NCBI RefSeq assembly: GCF_016653315.1
Contig: NZ_NHSH01000048.1
Coordinates: forward strand, 118,715-182,714
DNA length: 64,000 nucleotides
Reading direction: 5' to 3'
DNA from: Halochromatium roseum
Lineage (GTDB): Bacteria > Pseudomonadota > Gammaproteobacteria > Chromatiales > Chromatiaceae
Shown piece after piece: positions 34,596 through 44,856 of the stretch. Below the pieces are notes generated by a model. The model ran no database searches and had not been told where the DNA came from. It saw nothing but the letters and a program-made list of their open reading frames with translations. The translations under genes were made by a program, and so were the position numbers. Numbering within the stretch: position 1 is the first letter of the stretch; every line of letters begins with the position of its first letter.

Positions 34596-35912
34596 TTAGA
34601 AGGCGTTGAACGACTTACTAATCTCGAGTCCGATCAGGTGTGCATTGGCCTCGTAGTCGCCATTGATGGCGTCAGTGCCGTTAGTGTCGCTGCCACCAAG
34701 GTAAGGCTTGGCGCTGCGATAGTTGCGGTCTAGGAACATCACGTACATGTAGCCGGCTTCGAGCTGCCAGCCATCGCCCAGGCTGTGGCCAACGCCGATG
34801 CCGAACAGGTGTCGATCGTTATCTGGCACGCGGGCGCTGAAATGGGTATCGCCTTGGGGCGTCTCGTCGAAGGAGTAGCCGAAGCGCAGCTGCGTCTGCT
34901 CTTGCAGTTGATAGGTCATGCCAAGCCGATAGGCATTGGCGTCATCCCAGTCGTTCACATCCGCGAAGAGGGTGGCGCCGTTGAGATCGCCCTTGACCTG
35001 GATCTCGTCGAAGCTGCTCCAACCAGTCCGCGTCCAGTCGAATTCGACTGCGAGTGCTGGTGTCAGCTCGTAGCGGGCGCCGAGCTGTAAGCGCCAAGGT
35101 AGGTCGAGGTCGAGTTCTGCGGTTTGGCTGGGCTGCAGTGCGCCAATCAACACCAGCGTCGGGTTGAGGGCGCTGTAGCTGCCGTCGATTTTAATGGTGC
35201 TGCTCGAGTGGAAGTTGATTCCGGCGCTGAAGGGGCCTTTTGCGTAGAGTGCGCTGAGATTGAAACCAAGGCCGGTGCCATCACCCTCGAGCTGGGTGAT
35301 GGATGAATTCAGTGTGGCCGATTTTGCCCAATAGATGTCGGCGCCAAGTGCGACGGCCAACTCATCCGAGATGGCATAGGTGATGGTTGGCGTGAAGTCG
35401 ATGATCTCAAGTTTGCTCTGCGTCGGCTGCGGGCTCGCCGGTACGCTACCGCCCGGTCCCAATGGCGGTGGCGGTAGTTGGATGCTGCCTGTCAGCGGCG
35501 GGAAGGTTTCGGTTTTCCAGCGAGTCTCGAGGCCAAAGGGTGCATTGACGCTGAGCCCGGCTGACCAGCGCTCATTGATTCGAATCGCGGCCTGGATCAT
35601 CGGCGCGACAAGCCAATCGGCGCCCACGCTGTCGTGGCTGCCGCTCGCGTTATCGACTGAGAACGTCGGCCCGATCAGCAGGCTTCCGGCCGCTAGCCAG
35701 GACTGGTCGTGAAAGGCGATAGCGGCGGGGTTGTAAGGGACGGCACCACGGTCGACTGGGTTGGCAACGAGCGCGTTTGCCGTCGCGATGCCTGCGGTTG
35801 AGAGTTCGGGGACGGCAAATCCGGACGCTATTGCGCTCGAAGAAAGGCATCCGCCGAGGATTGCACCGGAGATGGCAAGCGCCGACAAATGGCTGTTGTG
35901 AGATACATACAT
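34596..35912 (-). CDS. Outer membrane channel of the FadL/OmpP1/TodX family
   Basis: The 438-residue protein has a signal peptide and the family N-terminal hatch sequence (SGFAVPELSTAGIATANAL, then GAVPYNPAAIAF) and should form a 14-stranded barrel. FadL proteins let long-chain fatty acids and other hydrophobic molecules cross the outer membrane. The barrel strands of alternating hydrophobic residues run to the C-terminal HLIGLEISKSFNAF, where a terminal aromatic residue is nearly kept. A terminator follows. Confidence 0.92.
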   Translation of the reverse strand: MYVSHNSHLSALAISGAILGGCLSSSAIASGFAVPELSTAGIATANALVANPVDRGAVPYNPAAIAFHDQSWLAAGSLLIGPTFSVDNASGSHDSVGADWLVAPMIQAAIRINERWSAGLSVNAPFGLETRWKTETFPPLTGSIQLPPPPLGPGGSVPASPQPTQSKLEIIDFTPTITYAISDELAVALGADIYWAKSATLNSSITQLEGDGTGLGFNLSALYAKGPFSAGINFHSSSTIKIDGSYSALNPTLVLIGALQPSQTAELDLDLPWRLQLGARYELTPALAVEFDWTRTGWSSFDEIQVKGDLNGATLFADVNDWDDANAYRLGMTYQLQEQTQLRFGYSFDETPQGDTHFSARVPDNDRHLFGIGVGHSLGDGWQLEAGYMYVMFLDRNYRSAKPYLGGSDTNGTDAINGDYEANAHLIGLEISKSFNAF

Positions 35913-36118
35913 TTAGCGTGACTCCTCAGGCCGCTGCATGGCTAGTATGGTGTTTTGCTAGCCTTTATTGTTGATGTTGTGAATATACACCGGGCTGTTG
36001 CAAAAAGCCAGGTTTGTTGTATATCCGCTGTCGCTGGCGCAAAAGACCTGCGCACGACGGGCTAGCGCGAGACGCCTGTGCTATAAGGGCAGACGCTGAA
36101 GACGGCTTCGAGGAGACC

Positions 36119-37024
36119 ATGGCAGACCGCAGACTGCAGGTGTTTCATACGGTGGCGCGTCTGATGAGCTTCACCAAGGCGGCCGATGCGTTGCATATGA
36201 CGCAGCCGGCAGTGACCTTCCAAGTCAGACAGCTTGAGGAGCAGTTCAATACTCGGCTGTTCGACCGAGGTCGCAATCGGATCAGCCTCACGGCTGCTGG
36301 CGCCCGGGTGTTTGAGTACGCGGATCGCATCTTTGGGCTTTATGCCGAGATGGAGCAGGGTGTGCGCGAACTCACAGGCGACATCAGTGGCTCGATCACC
36401 ATTGGTGCGAGCACCACCATCGCTGAGTACATGCTGCCGACACTGCTCGGCGACTTCAAAAAACGCTATCCGGAGATTGGCATCCATCTCAAGGTCTCGA
36501 ACAGCGAAGGCATCGTGTCGCTGGTCGAGCGTAATGCCATCGATCTCGGGGTGGTCGAGTCGCCCGTCGCGAATCGTCACCTGGTGGTCGAGACGTGCAA
36601 ACAAGACGAGCTGGTTGCCATCGTCCCCACAGGGCACGACCTCGCGACCGGAGCCTGCGTCGCCTGTCGTCGTGTGCTCGAGTATCCCTTCATCTGCCGC
36701 GAGGAAGGCTCAGGGACGCGCGAGGTCATCAACGATTATCTCGACGAAATGGTCGGTGGCACGGGAGCGCTCAAGGTGGCCATGGAACTGGGCAGCCCAG
36801 AGGCTGTGAAAGGTGCGGTTGAGGCCGGGATGGGGGTCTCGATTGTTTCCAAGTTGACAGTTCAGAAGGAACTCAAGCTTGGCACGCTGGTCGCCTTGCG
36901 TCTCGAGCCACCACTGTTCCGTCCGCTTTCGTTTGTCCATCAGAAACACAAGTTCAGGATTCGCGTGATGGAGGAGCTGCTCGAATTTGCCCGCGCCTAC
37001 TGTAAAGGCAACACGGCGCAATAA
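36119..37024 (+). CDS. LysR-family transcriptional regulator
   Basis: The 301-residue protein has the N-terminal winged helix (VARLMSFTKAADALHMTQPA and the recognition helix in AVTFQVRQLEE), and the LysR substrate-binding domain from about residue 90 (ITIGASTTIAEYMLP). The effector is not known. ATG 36119 follows GAGGAGA, so it is preferred over earlier starts. The neighbouring fadL-like gene is divergent and could be a target, but no T-N11-A box stood out. Confidence 0.9.
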   Translation: MADRRLQVFHTVARLMSFTKAADALHMTQPAVTFQVRQLEEQFNTRLFDRGRNRISLTAAGARVFEYADRIFGLYAEMEQGVRELTGDISGSITIGASTTIAEYMLPTLLGDFKKRYPEIGIHLKVSNSEGIVSLVERNAIDLGVVESPVANRHLVVETCKQDELVAIVPTGHDLATGACVACRRVLEYPFICREEGSGTREVINDYLDEMVGGTGALKVAMELGSPEAVKGAVEAGMGVSIVSKLTVQKELKLGTLVALRLEPPLFRPLSFVHQKHKFRIRVMEELLEFARAYCKGNTAQ

Positions 37025-37065
37025 TGGCACAGCATGACCGACTGATGACACAGCACGATGCACTG
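37024..37065 (+). repeat. 21-bp imperfect tandem duplication
   Basis: A 21-bp segment beginning ATGGCACAGCATGACC is followed at once by a second copy beginning ATGACACAGCACGATG, about 81% identical, directly at the stop codon of the LysR gene. Confidence 0.55.
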
Positions 37066-37087
37066 ATGGCATGGGCGAGAGGCTGAA

Positions 37088-37510
37088 ATGATCTCAATGG
37101 AGCGCGCATCGCCACATGAGCGGCGACTGCTGAAGATCCTGCGTGCCCTCGATGTCCAAGATCGAGCCACACTGATCGCCTTCGCTGAATTCCTGATGGC
37201 CGGGGGGGTGGCCGGTGCGGACTCGGTTGCGGGAGCCCTTGAGCGCACCCCGGCGCCGCCTGAGCCGCAACACGAGCCGCGTCCGCCGCAAGAGAGCGTG
37301 GTGGCGGCGATCAAACGGCTGCGCCGGGTCTATCCGATGCTTGATGCCGCTGAGATGTTGCAAGAGACTTCCGCGCTGATGGCGACTCACCTTCTCCAAG
37401 GGCGTGATGCTGCCGAGGTCATCGACGATCTTGAGGTCTTGTTCGTGAGACGCTATCAGGCCCGGCTTCCCAGCAACCCGGGGGCGCCGGTCACCGACGA
37501 GGATGCCTAG
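37088..37510 (+). CDS. Conserved-looking hypothetical protein
   Basis: The 140-residue soluble protein has two helical parts: residues 8-38 (HERRLLKILRALDVQDRATL) and 65-120, joined by a Pro/Glu-rich linker. I do not recognise it. GAGAGG lies 5 nt before ATG 37088. Codon use resembles its neighbours. It lies between LysR and the PerM-type gene, with about 70 bp to the latter. Confidence 0.65.
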   Translation: MISMERASPHERRLLKILRALDVQDRATLIAFAEFLMAGGVAGADSVAGALERTPAPPEPQHEPRPPQESVVAAIKRLRRVYPMLDAAEMLQETSALMATHLLQGRDAAEVIDDLEVLFVRRYQARLPSNPGAPVTDEDA

Positions 37511-37579
37511 CCCCTGCACCGGCGTGATCGTCACGCTGCCGATGCGTTATCCTGACCGACCTCCTTAACTTCACCACCG

Positions 37580-38677
37580 ATGCCCATGCGAGCGCTGAAC
37601 CGCTGGCTGAGTCGTTACTTATCCGACCCCCAGATCCTCTTTCTCGTCTCAGCGCTGTTCGTGCTGTTTGCGATCCTGTTGTTTTTGGGCAGGATGTTGA
37701 CGCCAGTGCTTGCCAGTATCGTGATCGCCTATCTGCTGGAAGGCCTCGTCGGTCTCTTGGAACGCCAACGCTGGCCGCGTTGGGCAGCGGTGTCGGTCGT
37801 GTTCGCTTTATTCATGTTGTTTGTGGCGTCGATGCTGCTTGGCGTGTTGCCATCGGTCTCCCGCCAGATCCGCGACCTCGTTCAGCAACTGCCCAACATG
37901 CTCGCCTATGGCCAGCAGGTGTTGATGCAGTTGCCGGAGCGTTATCCGGATCTGATCACCAGTGCTCAGATTGCCGAGTTAATCAATAGTATCCGCCGCG
38001 ATATCGCCGGGCTTGGGCAGCAGTTGTTGTCATTGTCGCTGTCGTCGGTGGTCGGCGTGATCACGCTGCTCGTCTATCTGATCCTGATGCCCTTGTTGGT
38101 GTTCTTCTTCCTCAAGGACAAGGAGTTGATCTTCGCCTGGTTTCGGCGCTGGCTGCCGCGTCACCGGGCCATTGCTGGCGACGTTTGGAAAAAGGTCGAT
38201 CGGCAGATCTCTAACTATGTTCGCGGCAAGGTCTGGGAGATCCTGATCGTTTGGCTGGTGAGCTTCGTGACCTTTTCGTTGTTTGGTCTGAATTACGCCC
38301 TATTGCTCTCGGTGTTGGTCGGGCTGTCGGTGATCATTCCTTACATCGGTGCCTCCATCGTGACCATCCCGGTGGTGTTGATCGCCTGGTTTCAGTGGGG
38401 TTGGGGGCCGGCCTTCATCTGGCTGACAGTTTCTTACATCATCATCCAGGCCCTGGATGGCAATGTGCTGGTGCCCTTATTGTTCTCAGAGGTGGTGGAT
38501 TTGCATCCGGTGGCGATCATCGTTGCCATCCTGGTCTTCGGGGGTATTTGGGGGTTTTGGGGGGTGTTCTTCGCCATCCCACTCGCGACCTTGGTGCAGG
38601 CGATCTTGAGTGCGCTGCCGCGGCATCTCGATGCCGCGCGTGCCAAGGGCGAGACCACCGATTCAGCCCTCGAGTAG
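37580..38677 (+). CDS. AI-2E (PerM/YhhT) family permease
   Basis: The 365-residue membrane protein has the AI-2E transporter layout: two N-terminal membrane segments, a central periplasmic helical region (about 100-150) and five to six C-terminal segments with the motif IGASIVTIPVVLIAWFQWG. Members export quorum signals, act as Na+/H+ antiporters or have unknown roles. Alternative start is ATG 37586. No neighbour points to a substrate. Confidence 0.88.
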   Translation: MPMRALNRWLSRYLSDPQILFLVSALFVLFAILLFLGRMLTPVLASIVIAYLLEGLVGLLERQRWPRWAAVSVVFALFMLFVASMLLGVLPSVSRQIRDLVQQLPNMLAYGQQVLMQLPERYPDLITSAQIAELINSIRRDIAGLGQQLLSLSLSSVVGVITLLVYLILMPLLVFFFLKDKELIFAWFRRWLPRHRAIAGDVWKKVDRQISNYVRGKVWEILIVWLVSFVTFSLFGLNYALLLSVLVGLSVIIPYIGASIVTIPVVLIAWFQWGWGPAFIWLTVSYIIIQALDGNVLVPLLFSEVVDLHPVAIIVAILVFGGIWGFWGVFFAIPLATLVQAILSALPRHLDAARAKGETTDSALE

Positions 38678-38835
38678 GGTCCATGTCTTTTCGCTCGCCT
38701 TCGGTGTTACCTCTTCGGTCAGATGGCCGGCCATGCTCCCGATGACGCTCCTTGAGGCAGACCAAAATCCTATGCAGCTTCTTCGATACGTGCTTTATCG
38801 GCAATCGCCTCATTTGCGGTTTAAAGCCGCCTCTG

Positions 38836-40275
38836 TTAGTCCAACGTCCATTCATGCACTGGCTTGCCGGTGGCCTGATGTGCGAGATAGGCCTCGGTGA
38901 GCGCGGCCATGTCTGGCCCGTGTCTGGCGACCCAGGCGCGCTGCCAAGCGGCGCCGGTGCGGCGCGTGGCTGCGCGGGCTTCGATCACGCCGAGCCAGGT
39001 GTCGATCTCGTCTCGATCGATGCCAAGCGCGTTCAGGCCACGGCGTGCCTTGGGCAGGATGTGTTGGCGAATCAGCTGGTGGATCGGCATCCGCGCTGGA
39101 TGGTCGTACCAGGGGATCTCGGCATTCAGCCCCTTCTGAGCGGCGAGATAGAAGTTGATCCGCGCCTGATTAAACGGCAGCGATCGTTCTGGTGGTCTCG
39201 GCTCGCTGGCGAGTGCCTGCACAGCGCCGCAGTAGAAGGCGGCATTGGCGATGTTGTCGATCGCCGAGGGACCGGCTGCGACCACGCGGTGCTCCATGCG
39301 CAGGTGTGGGCATTGGGCACCGCTTGGGCCGGCATCGAAACCGATCAGCGGCCGATTCCAGCGCCAAATGGTGCCATTGTGCAGCCTGAGATGCGCGAGC
39401 CGTTCCACGGGCTCGTCCATCAGGTTCGGCAAGAGCACGGGATAGCGTGTGAGATTGGAGCGGAAGCACTCCATCACCGAGTCCTCTGCATAGCGGATGC
39501 CGAAGCCGACCCGCTCGCGCAAAGGACTGTCGCCCACCGAGACGGCCTGCTCGAACAGCGGGATGCGCGTCTCGCACCAGAGCTCGCGGCCGAATAGATA
39601 GGGCGAGTTGGCGCCGATCGCGACCGTGATCGCGGCCAGCAGCTTAGACGCATTGAACACGCGGGCCGACTCGACGGCAGCGATCTTGAAGTGGATCTGG
39701 AATGAGGTTGCCGCGGATTCGAGCATCACATCCGGCTGCTCGATCAATACCGGCCGCTCGCCCTCGATCTCGAGTCGGATCGGCTCGCCGTCGCGCAGGC
39801 GCAGGATCTGCTCGTTGAGCGCGCGATAGCGCGGCCGCGGCGTCATCTGCGCTGGGACCAGGTGATCCGGGCGGACTGTGGGCAGGATGCCGATGGTGCC
39901 GACCTGGGCGTTGAGCGTGGCGGCGGCGGCCTGGCAATGGGCCAGGGTGCGCTCGAGTTCGGCGTAGAGTCGGCTGAACGCCTGACCACAGAGGGGCTCG
40001 GGCGTGCTGTTCAGCTCGAGGTTGAAGCGCGCGAGTTCGGGGACGATGAGCGGATCTTGCAGCTGTTCGAAGAAGGCGTCGATGATGGGCGCCGGGGCCT
40101 GATGGCGGCGATCGATGAGCCAGGCCTCGAGCTCGAAGCCGGTCTCGCGCGGGCCGTCGGCGAAGACATTCTCGGCAAACCAGCGTTCGAGCAGTGCGGT
40201 CTCGGCCTGCAGGCGCGCTTCGAACTCGCGGAAGTCAGCCTGGGTGAATGCGTGATGCTGGATGTCCTGGCCCAT
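38836..40275 (-). CDS. gshA: Glutamate-cysteine ligase, GCS2 (carboxylate-amine ligase) type
   Basis: The 479-residue enzyme belongs to the GCS2 family: TGFELEAWLID near the N-terminus (acidic residues for Mg-ATP), ELNSTPEPLCG and the Arg/His-rich RYRALNEQIL and MEHRVVAAGPSAIDN motifs. It is likely to make gamma-glutamylcysteine, the first step to glutathione or, in Chromatiaceae, glutathione amide. That substrate is inferred. ATG 40275 is used; an upstream in-frame ATG would overlap the nucleotidyltransferase gene by 64 bp. Confidence 0.82.
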   Translation of the reverse strand: MGQDIQHHAFTQADFREFEARLQAETALLERWFAENVFADGPRETGFELEAWLIDRRHQAPAPIIDAFFEQLQDPLIVPELARFNLELNSTPEPLCGQAFSRLYAELERTLAHCQAAAATLNAQVGTIGILPTVRPDHLVPAQMTPRPRYRALNEQILRLRDGEPIRLEIEGERPVLIEQPDVMLESAATSFQIHFKIAAVESARVFNASKLLAAITVAIGANSPYLFGRELWCETRIPLFEQAVSVGDSPLRERVGFGIRYAEDSVMECFRSNLTRYPVLLPNLMDEPVERLAHLRLHNGTIWRWNRPLIGFDAGPSGAQCPHLRMEHRVVAAGPSAIDNIANAAFYCGAVQALASEPRPPERSLPFNQARINFYLAAQKGLNAEIPWYDHPARMPIHQLIRQHILPKARRGLNALGIDRDEIDTWLGVIEARAATRRTGAAWQRAWVARHGPDMAALTEAYLAHQATGKPVHEWTLD

Positions 40276-40322
40276 CGCGATGCAGTGCCTCCAGTCGGGC
40301 GCGAGGCGACGTTTTGCCTGGC

Positions 40323-41120
40323 TCAGTGTTTCCTTAACATCCTGTCGAGTGCTTGTAAACGCTCGGGCGTGCCGATATCCAGCCATTGTCCGCGATGATG
40401 CAGTCCGCCGCAGCGACCGCTGGCAATGGCTGCGCGTAATACGGGGGCCAGCGGGAAGGCGCCAGGCGTGCAGTTGGCGAACAGTTGCGGCCGATAGAGC
40501 CCGATGCCGGAGAAGGTGAGGCGCTGGTCTAGGTTCCGCTGAGAATGATCTAAACCCTGTTTTTGCCCTTGTCCTTGTTCTTGCTGCTCGTGATCTCGTT
40601 CCCGATCCCGATCCCGATCCCGATCGAATTCGTGCTCTTGATCCTGTTCCTCTGCCTGTCTCTGTTCAAGAACCCGATCTCCGCGCAGCGTGAAATCGCC
40701 TGCTGGATGATGCGGCGGATTATCGACCAATACGATCAGCGCGAGATCTTGATCAGCGAGATGTAGCTGGCGGTAATCGAAGTCGCACCAGATATCGCCG
40801 TTGGTAACCAGAAAGGGGTCATCGCCGAGCAATGGCAGCGCGCGATAGATGCCGCCACCAGTTTCGAGTGCGCGTCCTTCGCCTTCCGCCGAGTACTGAA
40901 TCCGCACGCCATGGGCGCTGCCGTCGCCTAACGCCTGTTCGATCCGTTCGCCTAGGTGGGCATGATTGATCACTAACTCAGTGAAACCGGCTTCGCGCAG
41001 GCGCTGCATCTGATGGACGATCAGCGCTGTGCCGCCTGCCTCAAGCAAGGGCTTCGGGGTCTGATCGGTCAGAGGCCGCATGCGGTTGCCACGCCCGGCG
41101 GCCAGGATCATTGCCTTCAT
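40323..41120 (-). CDS. murU: MurU-like nucleotidyltransferase with an expanded low-complexity insert
   Basis: The protein has the NTP_transferase fold: [18 protein letters not shown] (GxGxR nucleotide loop), [19 protein letters not shown] and the closing [11 protein letters not shown]. MurU (MurNAc-1-phosphate uridylyltransferase) has about 223 residues; this has 265. The extra segment (codons at about 40530-40690) is Gln/Glu/Asp/Arg-rich and includes a run of Asp-Arg pairs made by the hexanucleotide repeat at 40601-40624. Fold motifs on both sides are intact. Mannose-1-phosphate guanylyltransferase is the alternative activity. The start overlaps the preceding PqiA gene stop by 4 bp. Confidence 0.8.
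   Translation of the reverse strand: MKAMILAAGRGNRMRPLTDQTPKPLLEAGGTALIVHQMQRLREAGFTELVINHAHLGERIEQALGDGSAHGVRIQYSAEGEGRALETGGGIYRALPLLGDDPFLVTNGDIWCDFDYRQLHLADQDLALIVLVDNPPHHPAGDFTLRGDRVLEQRQAEEQDQEHEFDRDRDRDRERDHEQQEQGQGQKQGLDHSQRNLDQRLTFSGIGLYRPQLFANCTPGAFPLAPVLRAAIASGRCGGLHHRGQWLDIGTPERLQALDRMLRKH
40601..40624 (+). repeat. Hexanucleotide microsatellite (CCCGAT)4 in a coding region
   Basis: Four exact CCCGAT units, with diverged units on both sides; on the coding (minus) strand they read GATCGG and encode Asp-Arg repeats inside the murU-like gene. Confidence 0.9.
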
Positions 41121-42535
41121 TGTGGGGGTCTCGATTGCGGGGCTCGCGCCTCAAGCAGCGCCGAGAGGAACAGGCTGGCGATCACGAAGGCGAGGAAGAG
41201 GAAGAAGCCGAGCTGCAGGCTGGTGCCGTTGGTGCTGAGCAGGTCGACCTGTCGGCCGAGTCCGCTCAGCGCGGCGAGCTGGCTGCTGATCAGCCCGTCG
41301 AAGCCAATATAAGCCATCAAAATCGCGACCACTAGCACATCGGCCATCGACCATTTGCCGGAGCGCAGCGCGAAAAAACGCACCAGCGCGCGGCTGCGCC
41401 AGCCCTTCAGATTGGTGTAATAGATGAGGCTGGCCAGGATCTTGGCGGTTGGGAAGATCAGACTGAACAAGACTACCAGCGCCGCGACCAGGATCAGATC
41501 GGCGGTGCCGGTTGCGGTGAGCACCTGAACCAGGTCAAGGATGCTCTTGCTCTGGAAGTAGAGGACCTGGTCGGTGAAGACCACAGGCTGGCCGAGCAAG
41601 CTGAGGCTGAGCTCATCGATGCGCGCCTCGACCTCGATCATCGGCGTCATGACGCCGGCGGCGAGCAACAGCAGCGTGGCTGCGGAGAGCATCAGCATAC
41701 TCTCAGGGGCGAGTTCGCGGTGTCGGGCGGTGCTCAACGTCATGGCCGTAGGTGTCTGTCCGCCCGGGCCTGCCCTGTCCTTGCGCTCGCTCTGCGTCTG
41801 CGGCAGGCGTGGATCGGGGCTCGAATGCAAACCCGGAGCGAGCCAGGCGAGGAGGAATAGCAGGCTCAGGCAGCCCAGTGTCCAGAGGGCATTCACCTGT
41901 GCCTGCGCTTGATGCGTGCTCGCAGCCTGGCCGAGGCGTTCAATGCAGTCAGCCGTGGTCGCGCAGCCATGGGCTTGCTCGATCTGGTGCTGAAGCGAAC
42001 GGTCGACCTCGGTGAAGGTCGCCGCTGAGGCCTGCTTGATGGCCTGCAGTAGCTGGCGCTGGATCTCGCGACGGTTCTCCGGGCGGTCCAGCTCCTTGAG
42101 CACCGCATCGGCATAGCGCGGGACGCGGGCGCGAAGCTGGTCGAAGTCGACCAGCCAGTCCTGCACGCCTTGACGCAGACTGCCTTGGAGGCGGTCGACC
42201 CAGCTGTCGCCCGCGGCATTGCGACGGCGTAGCACCTGTTCGACCTCGGACAGCATCCGGTCGAGCACGACCTCGAGATTGCGCTTGATCTGTGGCCGAT
42301 TCTGCTCGGTCAGCTCGAATTGCTCGATCTGCTCGGCCAGGATCGCGGAGATCTGTCGGACCCAGACATCGGCGTTGAGCAGACCGTATTTCACGTCCTG
42401 GAGTTCGGCACGCTGCACTTGTGTCAGCTGCAGCGTGCGCAGCTCGCGGATCAGCTGAGCGGTCGACAGCATCGCGCCGATCAGGAGCACCGCCGAGACC
42501 AGAGTAACGCTGATCCGTTGCAGCCGCGCAGACAT
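41117..42535 (-). CDS. Membrane protein with PqiA-type C-terminal domain
   Basis: The 472-residue protein has an N-terminal membrane segment (about 11-28), a large helical region (about 30-210, periplasmic by topology), another membrane segment (about 217-235), a short basic/Pro-rich loop and a C-terminal paraquat-inducible protein A domain (about 275-460) with [13 protein letters not shown] and [14 protein letters not shown]. PqiA proteins form inner-membrane lipid-transport partners of MCE proteins. The N-terminal module is not part of usual PqiA. It overlaps the murU-like start by 4 bp. Confidence 0.82.
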   Translation of the reverse strand: MSARLQRISVTLVSAVLLIGAMLSTAQLIRELRTLQLTQVQRAELQDVKYGLLNADVWVRQISAILAEQIEQFELTEQNRPQIKRNLEVVLDRMLSEVEQVLRRRNAAGDSWVDRLQGSLRQGVQDWLVDFDQLRARVPRYADAVLKELDRPENRREIQRQLLQAIKQASAATFTEVDRSLQHQIEQAHGCATTADCIERLGQAASTHQAQAQVNALWTLGCLSLLFLLAWLAPGLHSSPDPRLPQTQSERKDRAGPGGQTPTAMTLSTARHRELAPESMLMLSAATLLLLAAGVMTPMIEVEARIDELSLSLLGQPVVFTDQVLYFQSKSILDLVQVLTATGTADLILVAALVVLFSLIFPTAKILASLIYYTNLKGWRSRALVRFFALRSGKWSMADVLVVAILMAYIGFDGLISSQLAALSGLGRQVDLLSTNGTSLQLGFFLFLAFVIASLFLSALLEARAPQSRPPQ

Positions 42536-42608
42536 TACGACCGCGGGTTACCGCGAAACAGAGGCTGCATCGTCCGAGTGGCGATGGGCGCGATACCTCA
42601 GCCCCACA

Positions 42609-43865
<1,257 letters not shown>

Positions 43866-44056
43866 GGATGGTTGATTCGACGGGGCTCGGCTGCGCTCCC
43901 CGCGCGAGGATCGCGGAGGACTCGGCGGAGACGAGCTGAGCTCGTCAGTGGTGGGATCTTCGGAGTCGGCCTGGTTGCCTGGCTCCGTCTCGATGTTGCC
44001 GGATCGATTCCTGGGGTTATTCCCGGGCCGGCGCCGCGGGCGGGTGCGTGGCTGGT

Positions 44057-44383
44057 TCAAAGGTTGCTGTCGATGAAGACGGTGAGTTGGGACTTCGAGA
44101 CCGCGCCGACCTTGATCGCCTCGGCCTCACCGTTTTTGAACAGGATCAGCGTTGGAATGCCGCGCACGTTGAAGCGCTCGGTGACCGCTCGGTTCTCGTC
44201 GATGTCGAGCTTGGCGACCTTGATGCGCCCTTCGTACTCCTCTGCGATCTCCTCGAGGACGGGGGCGATCATCTTGCAGGGGGCGCACCAGTTGGCCCAG
44301 TAGTCAACGAGTACGGGCTGGTCGGACTGCAACACGTCTTGTTCAAAGGTATCGTCAGTCACATGGACGATTCGGTCGCTCAC
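44057..44383 (-). CDS. trxA: Thioredoxin TrxA
   Basis: The 108-residue thioredoxin has the active site WCAPC (C33, C36), with Ala in place of the usual Gly, and the cis-Pro loop [11 protein letters not shown]. It donates electrons to reductases in the cytoplasm. It starts with GTG 44383 after GGAGAG. trxA-rho divergent from rhlB is the classic gammaproteobacterial order. Confidence 0.96.
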   Translation of the reverse strand: MSDRIVHVTDDTFEQDVLQSDQPVLVDYWANWCAPCKMIAPVLEEIAEEYEGRIKVAKLDIDENRAVTERFNVRGIPTLILFKNGEAEAIKVGAVSKSQLTVFIDSNL

Positions 44384-44856
44384 TTCGGTATCTCTCCAGG
44401 TTGGGGGGTTATAGTCAGCGCTTGCAATGGCCTTTGGTTGTTCGCCAATGGGTTATGCTGGTGCGATGTTGTCTATGACGATCTTGGTGATTGCGCCGAT
44501 GGCGAATCGGCTTCATGGGGCCGTTCTTCGGCAAGGCGCTACAAGTTGAGTGCTCAACAGCCGGATTGGCTCGCAACAGACGGTCCCGCTGGCTGTTGTC
44601 GTTTGATGTGCGGGCTGAGGCTGCGCTGTCCGAGCGCTCACCTGCTGCGCCAATGGTTCTTTGGCCGTGCGGTGAGACGGGATGGGGCGGGCTGGTGGCT
44701 GGCGTAAATGCCGCCGCCAGCGTTAGGATGCTATTTGAGCTAAAGATATCAAGTTTTGCAAGCCCTGCGCACCTCGTTATCACGACCCGTTATCACGACC
44801 CGTTATCACGACCGTCATGACGACGCGGGCCTCGTCCTCACCTGTTCGCCCTTTCT
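44384..44856. other. 473-bp divergent region between trxA and rhlB
   Basis: It holds the 13-bp x3 repeat at 44775-44813. No supported gene and no obvious promoter pair were found. It should carry promoters for trxA-rho and rhlB. Confidence 0.45.
44775..44813 (+). repeat. 13-bp tandem repeat, three exact units
   Basis: CGTTATCACGACC is repeated three times without gaps, 43 bp before rhlB. Confidence 0.9.
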
